From: Tubiluchus corallicola
Taxonomy: Eukaryota > Priapulida > Priapulimorpha > Priapulimorphida > Tubiluchidae
Assembly: GCA_030141605.1 (NCBI GenBank)
Contig: JAQGDQ010000062.1
Location: 573,001-637,000, forward strand
DNA: 64,000 nt
Reading direction: 5' to 3'
In this document: one piece after another, positions 25,326 through 38,962 of the stretch
Numbering within the stretch: position 1 is the stretch's first letter
How the letters are laid out: each line of letters opens with the position of its first letter
Notes under the pieces: model-generated
Seen by the model: only the letters and a program-made list of their open reading frames with translations
Database searches by the model: none
Told to the model about the DNA's origin: nothing
Position numbers and translations under genes: made by a program

Positions 25326-26739
25326 GTCCGCTTTTCCTTTAAGCATATATCGTGATGCTCGATGCTCTACAATCAACAAATCTGGTTTAATACAAGAAAC
25401 CATTCTATGTTTACAAAATGTATTTAATTCGTTTTATGTTTTGATCATCAGTGTTACGTACTATTGCATCGCACTTTAATGGCACCACGATTACATGTAC
25501 AAGACATGGATAGAATTTTCACCTCAATAAAAGAAAAATACAAATTAAAGCATTTCTGCGTGTGGTATAGGAAATATAGTCAAACAACTGGTAAAAGCTT
25601 CGTCTTCGCAAAGGCCTAAAGTATAGCTCACAACAGGCTACGTCATCATCGTAGTTGGTAAAGCAATTTATTTAATTTAGATTTTGTCTATCTTACAATC
25701 ATTTTATTTTCATCGTGCTTTATACTTCGTGCATTAGAAAGGTAAAATCAGCATTGCTTGCATTACTTCTATGAAGAAACATGAATATTACCTGTGTTTG
25801 TGTCATCTGTGATGACCATTTAAGACACTATTTAAATGCAATTGCATGACTGATTTAGTCTTTTTTGTGTATCCGCACATTGCCTGTGTATTCATCTATC
25901 TTTATTGTGTTTACTTTTAATTGTTGTTATTTACTAACGTATGTGACTTGTCGACTGTCCCTGATAACTTACATTAACCTATTAGGTCTCATAATCTATT
26001 TATAATCGTATAATTAATCGTTAATTATAATTAACTAAACATGGCTGAAACTAATAGGACCGGGTTACTGCATAGGCCAAGTAGACCCTGGCCTAGGGAC
26101 CCCGTTTTAAAAGGGCCCTACACCCGTAGGCCTATTAGGCCCACAGTCGGGCCTATACAATTAATGTGCCCTACTTTTTCAACAACTTATCGCAGTGAGA
26201 ACATTACAAAAATGAAGAAAATTGTTTTTGATTAATAGCAACAACAACAATTTTAAAAAATATAAAGGAAACGTTGAATAACTTGTTTAACTTGCATTTG
26301 CAGTATTTGCTAGTGCTTTCACTGTTTCTTAGTTCACATTTGCTTCCTTTCCAACAGACATTAAATTGCTTAAATTTAGTAACTGCAAATAACGAGTTGA
26401 TTCTACAACTTAATGTAAATGACGGCTTACAGTACGTCATTTCCTTATGGGAAGTATAGCACTTTTGAACAGTATTGTGATCTGATTTATTGCAGTGGTA
26501 CTGTTAAGAAACTTTTTTTAGAAGATAAATAATTTATTTCTGATTAGCAAACATTGGCATTGGTAAATTATGTGCCCGACAAAATTAATTAATCATCGAA
26601 TTTAATTAATTATCAAATGCTTGTACAAGTATGACCCTTAAGACAAACTACTTATGATAATATTTGACCAGAATATCCAGAAATAATAAATTTCATGATT
26701 AAAGCTTTTAAAAAGCAGAAACAAATGCCTTTCATGCTT
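25326..26739. other. Intergenic, no gene recognised
   Basis: AT-rich. A GC-richer patch at 26040-26165 with AGGCCTATTAGGCCC and repeated GGGCCTA looks like a transposon remnant. Confidence 0.45.
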
Positions 26740-26975
26740 AAACTTCCTGACATTTCCGACTTTAAAGATGCCTAGTCCACATTACCTACGTGTCAAAATA
26801 ACCTATATGTTTAAATGACCCGTGTCCAAATTACTTATGGACCTAAGTGGCCTATTAGTCCAAAATATCTCGTGTCGAACAAACTTACATGCCAAAAACA
26901 CTTAAATGTCCAAATGGTTTATATGTATAAATATCCTGTGTCCAAAACACTTAGTGCCTAAATGGCCTATGTGTC
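26740..26975. repeat. Degenerate short phrase repeats
   Basis: Variants of GTGTCCAAATTACTTA, GTGCCTAAATGGCCTAT and GTCCAAATGGTTTATATG recur with irregular spacing. Reads like an old minisatellite. Confidence 0.5.
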
Positions 26976-27102
26976 CTGACGACGGCTTGCCTTTCCGCAG
27001 AGATTCTTTTGACGTTGTTGCGTGCGTGCATTTTTGCTCCTTCATTAGCCTGTAGGTGTATTTAATATATTTTCTTCATTTTGTTAATGGTAATTTACTG
27101 GT

Positions 27103-27986
<884 letters not shown>

Positions 27987-29370
27987 ACTGAATACTTGTG
28001 TTTGTACATTAAATTATAAAAACTAGGCATAAAAAATCCAAGATAAAATTAATTCAAAATACTAGCATCAAGAAATTAGCAAACTGATAAAAAGAAAATC
28101 TCAATTGAAAACTATACAAGAAATTAAAAATTAAATAAAAGTACCCAAGAAAAGCTATGTAAAAATTTGCCAATTTGCCATTAAGTAATTTTTTTTTCAT
28201 ATCATTTTAACGATGTTTCGTGTATGGTAAAGTTGTATAAAAGTTTCTATTAACAGAACAAATTTCTTCAGAAACTATTCTTGCATTTCACAAATTCATT
28301 ACATTACAGGTGTTATTTGTGAAGTCATTCTTTGCAAAGTTTAACACTATCACTTTCTTACTTGTTGCACATGTAACCTATTCAGAGTATCTTCATAAAC
28401 AAGAAAAATCTTAATGATCACATTTCACCTGGCAATAATTTACTAATGCAGCAATATAGCAATACGGGCAGATTGACTGGCCTGCTGAGATGAAATGGCC
28501 TGCTTGTTGAATGTAGATGCATGAAGATAGTATTGAAATTTTAAGTTTGTTTTACAGACTGAATTTATTATGTATTTGCCTAGAATTTATTAATAATTCT
28601 GTGCGGAAATCTTTAGGCCTTCTGTGATCTAAGCTTACATAACTTAGGTACATTGTACGAAATAAATAAGGGAATTCTCTGATGTGATCAATGTTATCCT
28701 CTAATTCAAAAAAAAAAATCTTGAAATTATAAAGCTTCGAACGCGAGGACTTCTAAACGTTCATAATGAATGGAGCGGCACGTGCACCTCTGTTTAGAAT
28801 GTGGTTGAAAGGTGAGAAATGATTGCGAATGTCATTTTGGTTGTAACAAAACGTTTAGTTAATAATTTGACGGTTTTCATCTGTGTGAAATCTTAATGGG
28901 TGCACCGCCCACTTTGTTTCTTTCCGTTATTATAATATTAGCAGAACAATCGCATTATAACGCTCTTAACACTCAGTTCCTGTTTGCGTCAATTAGCAAT
29001 GTCTAGGTACACGTTTTATTTTTATTGATACAACTGTGAACAGCAGAAGATCATCTCATTAGCTTGTTGTCACGGATGTTTTCACCTGTAAATAAGTTTA
29101 ATTCATTTAAACTGCGGAAGACATGGTGAAAATAGTATGAAGTGTAACCCGTGATGTGTAAAATCTGCCTGTAAGGGGAGACATGAATGGTACTGGTTGA
29201 ACACAATAGCGGCAAAATCTCCTATTCTACCCAATAGATAGGCTTAATTAGGCTAATTTGCTGCATTTAATGATGCGATTCTAGTATATGAGGAAGAAGC
29301 AAATCCGTAATATCAACCATATAATGTGCCAGGTTTGTGTGTATCCTGCGTGTGTGACTGTTCAGATCTC
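27987..29370. other. Intergenic, nothing recognised
   Basis: AT-rich sequence without coding frames or clear repeats. Confidence 0.5.
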
Positions 29371-29540
29371 GTGTAACCCAAGACGGCGCACAATCTGGAG
29401 ACCCTATGTAACCCAGGCCGGTGCCCAATCTGGAAACCCTGTGCACCCCAAGACGGCGCACAATCTGGTAACCCTGTGCACCCAAGACGGAGCACAACCC
29501 GGAGACTCTGCGTAACCTCCAACACGGAGCACTCGTGGAG
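29371..29540. repeat. ~34-bp degenerate minisatellite, 5 copies
   Basis: Units of 30-37 bp follow the pattern GTGCACCCCAAGACGGCGCA then CAATCTGGTAACCCT, with much divergence. An inverted partial copy lies at about 29785-29815. Confidence 0.75.
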
Positions 29541-29597
29541 GGAGTACCAATCATTAGAAGAACGGCACTTCTAGTTTGTAATATGTATAAATAGATG

Positions 29598-29760
29598 GAT
29601 GAAATCTTTATTTGCCAATTACAATATGCAGTACAAAGTAAAAGTATATTGCACGTAAAAGATATTGGCCTATACTGCGTACAGGAGGCAGTATACCAGT
29701 TAAGTATATGCAACGTATGCGACTGACTGAACATTGGCAATAGCGTCATCTACAACTATT
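29598..29760 (-). mobile_element. LINE 3'-end fragment (tentative)
   Basis: On the minus strand the sequence ends in TTGGCAAATAAAGATTTC, like the end of the 4014-4600 LINE tail. No coding sequence remains. It interrupts a degenerate minisatellite region. Confidence 0.35.
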
Positions 29761-29819
29761 ACAGGTATTACAGGTATAAACTATGAGGTCTTGGGTTACA
29801 CAGCGTCTCCGGGACTACT

Positions 29820-32119
29820 GGAAACTATACTGGAAATTAATAAACTGTGAGACACAGATATTATTTTTCAAAATCTACATATTTACAGATAATTAAGTGA
29901 ATACGCCGTATAAACGTAAATGATTAATACAAATACATGATAACTATTAATTAATATATATATTATGTGTGCCAATTATTATACAGGGACTTACAGAAGA
30001 AATGTATTGATAATCAAATCGCAATGAAGTGTGACTGAACTTTAAGTCATATGCTAAGAGTATACTACTATTATTATTCAATAATGCATCACAATGAGTT
30101 TTGCGAGAAATCAAATCATATTAACTGGTAGAAGTGTTCGTTGTTAATTGTGGGCACAAGTAGGAGCAACATTACATGTTATGAAAAACGTTTAAGTTCA
30201 TCAGGTTCAATTCCGCATTATGACATCACACTGACACAAAAATAATTATATTTGCATAACTCCAATTATCCTTATAACTTGGTTTGTGTACAAGACAATA
30301 CATGCACATCATCATATTTCTGTATACAGAAATATACAGCCCAGTGTGATATTAAAAGAAAGGAAGTGATTATAAAAAAATACAACCAGAGAACAACTTC
30401 CAGAAAGACATGGCTCAGAATGGCATAAGAGAATGGTTACAAAAAAGATGCTGTTAGTGAACGATCCTCAGAAAGGCATGACTCAGTATGATAAGAATAA
30501 GAAAGGTTACACAAGAGAAAGTCCTGGTGAATCACATGTATGAGAAAGACGTGTACCGGCATAGATATCGAATGAAAAGGAATGAGAACACAAGATGAAA
30601 TACTGAAAAGCGACATACACAACAACATCGCGCTCCAGTAGACCTGGAAGAAAATTAAACCGTAAAAGACAGTAACAAACCAAAACTGATTACCTCCACC
30701 ACTAAATCTTGTATTTCGATGCAGCAATTGGAAAAAAATTGGAACGGTCAAAAACATTATGGTGGGTTGTTAATACCAATTCATTATAAGTCTCATTAAC
30801 TCTAAATTTTAATTAATAGATTGTTGTTCTAGTAATTTCATTAAAATATAGGAAATCTTAAGTTCGCACACATTATGTGTAGTCAAGCAACCATGCTTGA
30901 TCTCGTGTATCAATTGTACTTGATATACAATCCTCATTGTAGTCGATATGAAGTAGGTGATATCTACAATTTTCATTGTAGTCGATATATGCACTAGTCA
31001 ACTAATTCACGCAAAAGCATAAAAATTGCTTACCAAAAATATATAATTATAGTTGCCGTAACAAGTCACATATGCACTAGTATTTTACAATGTATCGATT
31101 TACGAAAGTTCGGCAAATGTTCACATTCTAAGATTACAAAAAGTTATAAATTTTGTTGCCAGTGCAGTTTCTAAAACGAGAAAATTTAACTATGTGTCTA
31201 ACTTTGTTACAAATTTAAATCGGTTAAACTACGATGAATTGTGAGATGCTTGTATGCTCCATGACGCTACAATGGCTGTGCATATTTATAAGCAGATTCA
31301 TTTTTATTCAAATGAAATCACCCGTAGCAACAACCGTCTAAGTTTCTTCATATTCAACACAGAAAATTCAACGTTGATCGTGATCGCTTCTTCATTATTC
31401 GAGCAAGTCAAGATTACAATTATGCCATCAAACCAAAATTACATTTCATTAACAATTTTCACAGTTAGAAAAGTATCAAAAAGATATACTCTTCAATAAC
31501 GAACCTAACTTATATTTCATGTTCAAAATTTCTTTATTTTTGTATTATTCATGTACTGCAGGAGATTATTAATTTTGTCTGTACAGTGATTGTTTTATAG
31601 CGATTCTTAAAATTGTCAAACTGGTTATATTTTAAAATTTGTCTTTAAAATGTAATTTGCACTAAGAAGAGCCACATTTAAATAGAAAGTGTAACAAAAA
31701 GGTATAAACCAATAAATAAATAGCAGAATAGTTCCAAGTAATATTTCGCATCATTAATATGCAAACTTATTATTGTGTTGATACATTAGAAAATGACGAC
31801 AGTGGCATGAAGACAAGATAATGAGCAACAACAACAAATCCAAAAAACTTATGGCGGAAAACAAAAAATCTTCATTGGTAAAACTTCTATCAAGTAAAAC
31901 CTTGATAGAATAAAAGCAACAGAACTCGTAGAATTACATAATCTTTTTTTAGTAATCTAATTAAACTGAAACAAAGAATAATCGATTTAAAATTGTATTT
32001 TGACAACAAAACGCATAAAGGTAAAATACTGTAATCATTACAGCATTTTTCTTAACGAAATGGACCCTGGTGAAAGGTACCACTGCCAAAACGAAACATT
32101 TTGTTAAAGAAATAAGATA
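29820..32119. other. Intergenic, nothing coding recognised
   Basis: AT-rich. It contains the 73-bp duplication and a small duplication of a CATTGTAGTCGATAT phrase (about 30935-30990). Confidence 0.5.
30375..30530. repeat. ~73-bp degenerate duplication
   Basis: CAGAAAGACATGGCTCAG and CAGAAAGGCATGACTCAG start two diverged copies, each followed by a purine-rich stretch with GGTTACA. Confidence 0.5.
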
Positions 32120-33070
32120 ACAATAGTTTTTATAAGAAAAAATCAGGTAATATTATGGACTATAACGATTATCGGCCTGTAGCCTTATCATATGTAATAG
32201 TAAACTTATTGAACAAATATTGTTAATGAAGTTTGAAAACCTTATTAGTTCCATATAATTGACTAGTGCATCTATATGCTGAAAGAAATTACTCTCACTT
32301 GTCGAAATAATCGTAGCCAGCAAGGCATTGGACCGGGTAAACCACCATATTCTGTTTAAAAATTAAAAGATATGTGACTTTTTAATGCTTCTCTTCGGCT
32401 ATTCATAGAGTACTATAATGATTGCAGTTTATTTATAGATGGTGTTTATAACAATAAAACATTAGCCAGCGGCTATTATAATCGACCATACAATTTATGT
32501 AAAAAATACCTAGAATGGCTTTTGTGGGGCACACACTACACTGACTTTTTATACTTTTGGTTAGTGGCTGAGACAGGGTGGCATCTCTTGTATTTATTTC
32601 TTTTTTTTGCAAAATGTATACATTATCTTTTAAACTTCTATGCAATATGAAGAGTTCAACCTGTCGCCCGATCGAGGCAGATTACCAGTCACCTGTTATA
32701 CGCCGATAATCTGCGTCTAATTGCCCTTTCAGTTCCTGCTCTTCAACGCTGATCTCTTACAAGTTTGCCAAACTTACGGAAAAAGCCGCGATGTATATTT
32801 ATAAAAGCGAAAAAACTAAACTTGTAAATTTTCTTCCACATAATGTGAAAATATAATACCCGGTAAAGTGTCTCTAAAAAAGAAAATTGTTTAGTTTTAG
32901 TAATACTGAAAGGTATTTTGGCCACTTATTCTGTGTTGATCCTTGTGATAGATCTGCTATTGATAACCAACCGCAATTATTCTAGTACGCCCAATAGTCT
33001 TATTAGAAAGTTGGCAAATTGTTCTCTGACGGTTAAACAATTACTTTTTCGTTCTATGTCAGTAAGCCTT
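32120..33070 (+). pseudogene. Decayed LINE reverse transcriptase
   Basis: RT pieces appear in order but in shifting frames: KKKSGNIMDYNDYRPVALS near 32138, KLIEQILLMKFENLIS, ASKALDRVNHHILFKKLKDM near 32320 (D retained in ALDRV), LYADNLRLIALSVPALQR near 32700 (YADD reads YADN), and NSLIRKLANCSLTVKQLLF near 32990. Style resembles CR1/L2-like elements. Frameshifts and stops make it a dead relic. Confidence 0.7.
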
Positions 33071-33450
33071 TTCATAGTTTCGTTGTGTACACTCACAGTT
33101 GCTATAGGTCAAAGGTTAAGTGTACCACAGCAACGCGTCTTAGCTACAACCACCATCACTTGACATGTGGGTAAAGCAAAGCCCAGTGGAGTAACTGGCA
33201 GTTGTTTTACATGGACTATGCTTAATTATGCATTAGACTGTGTGGAATCTTGCTTAGGAACAAGAAAAAATGAACTAGGTAAGGTTCTATAGCTAGCATT
33301 CGTCGCTTTTTTCATTACTACTGTATTACAATAGCATGAACTACGAGGCGTTGTCAAGTGTACACAAGTGCGTTGTTTGGTATACTTAACCTTTGACCTT
33401 TTCACGATCATCATCAATCGCTGAAACTGTGAAAAGGCTTATTAAGCAAT
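33060..33450. repeat. Foldback element with ~90-bp arms
   Basis: The left arm (about 33040-33130) and right arm (about 33345-33450) are inverted copies. Shared blocks are TAAGCCTTTTCATAGTTTC / TAAGCCTTTTCACAGTTTC and AGGTCAAAGGTTAAGTGTACC / AGGTCAAAGGTTAAGTATACC, with CAACGC following. The loop is about 200 bp. No coding sequence. Confidence 0.6.
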
Positions 33451-35338
33451 TACTTTTTTCCTTCATTCTGTACAACACTCTATTGATGTGATATGTGCAT
33501 CAAGTATAACTGAGGGATAATTAGAAAGCACAGAACAGCTTAGAATAGTGATGTTCGAAAGGTTTTTCGGTGTTCTAATGGCAGAGAGTATCTTTCATAT
33601 GTGTGTGGAATAATCTACACCATTTAATGTAATGATACATAGGCAGGTTGGATAAGATTATGAAAGATTATGGATATGTATAAAATAAATAAAATAGTTT
33701 ATTTTATGGATTTTTGAAATTTTATTTTATGGATATCAATAAAAATAGACTGTATCTGGAACGAGATGCCCATGGGGAAATCAATTAAAAAATAAAAACA
33801 GGAGTGCTTGAAACGTTTTTAAACACGCAGGACTTAGTTTTAATTTTATCGGTTTCGTTTTAATTTTATATCGGTTTCATATCACTTCAAATTTTACGAG
33901 ACAATGCCTTTTCCTCACTTCAGTTCAAATAATTCATCTGTTTGGTACGAATGTAGAATACCCTCTAGGCTGAAGTTTCCGATCCAATGCCTGTATTCAG
34001 TTTTGATTGCCTTATTTTGTACAAAAAATCACAAAAAAGTATTTTTTATTTTATGCATTTCTAATTTTATGGATTTTTCAAATTTTATTTTTTGGATTTT
34101 TGGTATTATTTTGTGGATATCCATAATCTTATGCAGCCTGTACATAAGGCTATCCTCGGTTTGTTGTAGTAGTACAGGATTGGATTGACTTATAAGCTAG
34201 AAATGCTGAGGCCTAAGGCCTCGAAATCTATGGACTTTCGCCAACGTGTATAAAATTTTTTACACTCTCATAAGTCTCTTCTACACATGCTGCCATATGT
34301 ACTCTGGTCTCTAAAATAATCTTCCTTCAGTAATTTTCTTTGCCTTTCTAAGAATGACAAATCTGGGGATGCTTCATGTTTTCCTTTCTAATATTCAAGG
34401 TTAATTTTACTGACGCGAAAAAACTGAATATTTCAGCTTGACTTAGTTTCCTTGCTGATATTTATTTCTGATACTGATCAATAGTGCAGTAGGTCATCAA
34501 TAGCTGATGTGTATCACAGAAATTGTTTACCAAGTGAGATAAAATTTGTGAGGTTAAAGGTCTTTAAAGAATATAAAAGTAAATTTACAGTTTCATATTT
34601 TTAATTCCTTCTTCAAAATATTCGCAAAGTTCAGTTTTTGCAAGCAAAAAGTTTTTCACAGTATTTATTTTGCATTCATTGCAGCATTTAGCAACATCAT
34701 CTTATATCATATAAAGAAGGAATTCTGATTAGAAAGAATTTTTTGAATTGCGTTATTTTATTAAACACTCGTCATTGCCATCGGCTTAAATTTAGTGTAA
34801 GAAGCTCTTCCATGTTTTTCTTGTCTTGAGAGTCGGCAGTGAGCGGGGAACATCAGGTGTTGGGTAGGTTGGTTACTCACAAGATGAATTTCAGAGGGTC
34901 TCTCTTCGTCAAGTCCGGCTTTGCAGTAACTTGGTAGCAGACACTAATCTGGTGTTTTCAAATGTTAGATATAGGTGGAAAATAATTCAATATTCGAGCC
35001 ATACACGCGATCTGCAATTGATCTGCATTCTAATATGAAGACTTGCATCATTATTAGGCCTATGTGCAATGCATGATATTTGTTGGTTAAATACGCCTGC
35101 TAACAATAAAGTCAGTGATGCAATGCATTCATCCATTCTTCATTCATTTGATCTTTCAATGGTCACATTGGCAACGTTTTCTATTTCGCATCGCTGCTAA
35201 AACTGATGCATTAGGGACCCAATATTAGATACGCGACATGGTGGGGTCCAGTTCACAATACGTGAATACGGTGCAGATCTGTGTAGGAAATTTTTTACTG
35301 TGACTTAAGATATAAAAGTGTGCAGTAGAAATAAAAAA
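33451..35338. other. Intergenic, nothing recognised
   Basis: AT-rich. TTTTATGGATTTTT-like phrases recur at 33660-33740 and 34050-34130. No gene seen. Confidence 0.45.
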
Positions 35339-35384
35339 GTTAATCAAACAACTGTTGAGCACCCAAACAGTTATTTGATTAACT
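35339..35384. repeat. Short hairpin
   Basis: AGTTAATCAAACAACTGTT (35339-35357) and AACAGTTATTTGATTAACT (35366-35384) pair at 18 of 19 positions across an 8-base loop. Confidence 0.7.
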
Positions 35385-35487
35385 CTTGCAATTTTTAGTT
35401 AATCAATGCTATTCTTGCTTGGGCAGGTGAACTAAGGTAGTCGAATAGCAAGTGTGTATCGTCTGACCTCAGGTCATAGAGTCGGAA

Positions 35488-35708
35488 ATGCATGACACGT
35501 GAAAAATTCATTATTACCATCTTACCCCACTTTCGACTTTGTGCTAGAGCTTTCTTTGCATGAAATTAATATGGATTAAATTAACACCGTACAAATTGGT
35601 GATAATTTAATCTATCTTAACTTTGTGCAAAGAAAGCTCTAGCTGAGTCTAGCCTAAAGTCGTCAATAGAGTCAGATGGTAATAATCAAATTTCAGGTGT
35701 CTGGCATA
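35488..35708. repeat. Near-complete 220-bp palindrome
   Basis: The two halves are inverted copies almost throughout. ATTATTACCATCT pairs with AGATGGTAATAAT, GCTAGAGCTTTCTTTGCA pairs with TGCAAAGAAAGCTCTAGC (18 bp perfect), and GATTAAATTAACACC pairs with GGTGATAATTTAATC. The loop near 35597 is only about ten bases. Looks like a foldback MITE or hairpin RNA source. Confidence 0.72.
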
Positions 35709-37586
35709 CGTAAGAGTGCATATTAAATCGTTTAGATTAAATTAGATTAAGATTAGATTAAGATTAGATCAGATTTCGATGAAGGAAATTTGTTTTATAA
35801 CACAAAAATTCCACGCTGTCACTTAACAATAAACACTACTAAGTATTAGACACATAAATAAGAATAATTCATGTATTTTCAATACTATAGTCAATTAATT
35901 AACACCATATTTATAACAGTGTAACATTTTGTAACAAACTCATAACTCAATCGTGAAGGAGGGCCTATATCATTCTCTCAATAATCAATAAAATCTACCA
36001 AAATATTCAGAAATGTCGGTCTGAGAATTTTAGAGGATGCGAATTATTATACAAAGTTGAGCCAATTTTTCCGTTACGTGTAAATTATCATGTAAATTAT
36101 CGATATTACAAAAATAGTTATTGGATAATTTGCAAGATGTTTTAATCGTTTTTGCGTAGCACTTGAAGAAGCAAAACTGTGATTTTTTTTAAGTTTGCGT
36201 GACTATCACGTGGCTATTACAATTTGAGTTGTAAAGCTCAAAAAGCATTCACTTTAGCAGCCATCATCTCTTTACATTTCACGTAACAAAAATAGCTAGC
36301 TTTATTTTAAGGCAGACACCTTTTTAAAGGCACAGAAGACATCGTGCGTGCTTGTAAAATATTTTCCACTTTTTGCTAGAATTTCAACTGATATAATTTA
36401 GTTTGTTTATAGTCAGTTTTCTGTGCATAGCAGCAATGCGAAAGGCTTTAAAATAAGTGGAAGAATGAAGTGAAATTTTCAATCTAAATGATGGTATCTT
36501 CTGTGCTTATCGGACTTTCTTTTAAAACCAGAAGTAAAATAAAGTGCTCAGAAAGACTGGAAATTTTCTTGCACTTTTCTTTTCTTTAGCTAAACTAAAG
36601 ATTGTTACAGGCCGAATAAGAAAATACACACGATTGTTATTCGAAAATGAGTAGCGGTCTCTAGGTATGCGGGCCATGCCTCTATGCTGCATGTGAAGGG
36701 AGACAGCATAAGCTTTGCATGACTAACACCAGATAGCAGCAGTCTGCAACACATTAACATATTTTTACATACGTTTTTTATTCTATTATTATCCTTATAA
36801 ATGCTCAAATAACAATTTTCCACAGCCACTATATGTACCTAAGCATACAAGAATAAGCCTGATAACAGCAGGTTTAGGTCGAATAATTATAAAAATGCGA
36901 TTTACATTTATGTCTCTTTATTATTGCTGTACTGTGACTTTGCTGTACTGTGACTTTGCTGTACTGTGACTTTGCTGTTAAAACGTCAAAATAATAAAAA
37001 TTCGTAGAGGCGCCTCTGAGATGCCAATAAGCACGGACAAGCAAAACTAATTTAGCAAATTTCCAAAGTGACAATCGGTTGTTAGAAACTAGAAGCAGGC
37101 TTTAATTTTCCGTTCTGTATTTTTTTACAAATTTTGTTACTTAGTGAGCATTCTCGGCAGAGGCAGCTAAACTCAACGCTTCACTTTGTCAGGCGACTGC
37201 AGTTTGCGAAATTTTTCGTCTCTGGCCTGTCATAGATACGTTTCTCACTAATTCTTAAAATAATGATCTACCAATTTAAAGTTCTCGCACGCCTTTTTTC
37301 ATGAAGGCCTGTTGGCGCTATAGTTTACCAGTTTTTCAGTCTCTTGAATCACATAATTAATGTGTCAATCAATCAGTCACGAATAGAGAAAAAGCAAAGT
37401 CGAGAGCAACATACCATAATGGATTAACTTTTTTGTTACATTATGGGTTTTACAGTGTACAAAACTGGGCAAATTTCAGTCACTTCATTTTACTTTTTTG
37501 AGTAAAAAGTTATGCATTAGCTGCGTTTTTTTACTTTATAAGTTAAATTTGTATTACATTATCGGTTTGTATTACTATATCGGGTG
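35709..37586. other. Intergenic 3' of exon C
   Basis: AT-rich with a short (GATTAA)n-like stretch at 35733-35770 and the 16-bp repeat. No gene seen. Confidence 0.5.
36923..36978. repeat. 16-bp tandem repeat, 3 copies
   Basis: GCTGTACTGTGACTTT repeated three times with a partial fourth. Confidence 0.85.
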
Positions 37587-37592
37587 TTTATT
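37587..37592 (-). terminator. Candidate polyadenylation signal for exon C
   Basis: AATAAA on the minus strand, about 50 bp past the TGA of the orphan EGF exon. Consistent with a short 3' UTR, but the hexamer is common in AT-rich DNA. Confidence 0.4.
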
Positions 37593-37641
37593 GCAGTATC
37601 AGTTATAAGCAATATCCTTGACAACGCATCCAGTTTCATTT

Positions 37642-38069
37642 TCACGGACACGGACCATCTACAGCTAAATCGTCAGGACACAGACATAGGTATGAACGCG
37701 GACTCGCTATATTAGTATAGCAGGTTCCTCCTTTGCCGCAAGGATTACCATCACACACGCGAGTACAGCGCCTTGACCTATGTCTGCTGCTAGACGGTGG
37801 ATCAGGCAAATAGTAGTAAGGATCATATTTTATATGTGCCCCAATGCTTGGTTTATAAGCCCACACGTACTCCCGCTGTTCATCGTTTCGAATCAAATGA
37901 CGAGGTAAGAAGTCGGCTTCGTCATGTTCGTATGAGAAATCCGCTCTGCTGGTTGGATAAGATCCAGGGCTGCAGATGCATCGCTGTCGTCCACTATATG
38001 GATCCATCTGACAGATAGCGTTACTGCTGCATTGTCGCGTAAACAAACACTCACTACCAACGCCCTCTC
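37642..38069 (-). CDS. Orphan EGF-like terminal exon (exon C)
   Basis: 428 nt, exactly the length of gene B exon 7, with the same acceptor phase (two bases completing a split codon). The acceptor is TTGTTTTTAG and the stop TGA is at 37642-37644. It shares CICSPGSYP, ADFLPRHLIRN, EYVWAYKP, CDGNPCGKGGTCYTN and SPRSYLCLCP with gene B, so it is clearly homologous. I found no ZP-N or linker exon between it and gene B's end. It is therefore either an alternative last exon of gene B or what remains of a third tandem copy. The frame is intact and a polyadenylation signal lies about 50 bp beyond the stop, arguing against long decay. Confidence 0.8.
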
Positions 38070-38962
38070 CTAAAAACAACCAACAATGCATGCTTACATA
38101 AATATACGGTCACAACAAGCACGACTGTGTTCACATAGTCGTGTGTAGATACTTAAGAGTACCTAACACGTTTTCCTGAATGATCTAATGCTTTGATTCA
38201 AGGTTTAGTCAGTACTCTCATTGCTGACTTTGAGTCAGAGTTTTGAAGAATGGTTGCAAACTTCAGTTCGACATTTATTATTCCTATAAAGTTCTATATA
38301 AACCACAAGGCAAAAAATTGCATTTTTAGATTCATTTAAGAAATCTCCTAAGGACGCCGTAGCCCTTCCTATAGTTCTTCCTTCTTCTACAAGAACACTA
38401 CTAAAGCACGGAAGTAATAATGTTAATAGCACCAATCGCAACAACTAATAAAAGATATAAAAATGAAGTTCAACGTAAGTGGGCTTGACCTATTTTCTGG
38501 TAAAAAATACAAAGATATGTTCAAAGTCGTATGCTGAAAAGTTGTTCTTATATTTTGTCCAGTCTCTTTATTTGGGATTTTTGTTGATGAGAGAAAACAA
38601 AGCCTCACTCGAAACAATTGTGGCACAAGGCCATTCATGATAAACACATTTGTTTTAAACTCTAGCAATCATTAAAACATATTTTAATCAGCGATCACTT
38701 ACCTTAAAATAAATTAGCAAAGCAGAACATAATAGTAGCGTGGCTATTTTTGCAATGCGCTATGTGCATGCTGGATCTCCTGCGGTATATCTGTGATAAT
38801 ATTATAAGCAAGTAATTAAGCGTGCAGGCTTAAGGTGCAGCATGTCAAACTAATAATAGTAATTAAGATTTTGCAATTCTTGACATGTATACAATTATTT
38901 GTTTATTTATTACTTACTGTAAGTAAACGTTTCGCTTAATAACTCCTTAGGCTTGCAAGCTA

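Noticed and set aside
38235-38444. Leader-like frame MLRLVLLTLLLPCF upstream of exon C
   Set aside because: Starts at TTG rather than ATG, lacks a matching donor phase and has no counterpart in genes A or B.
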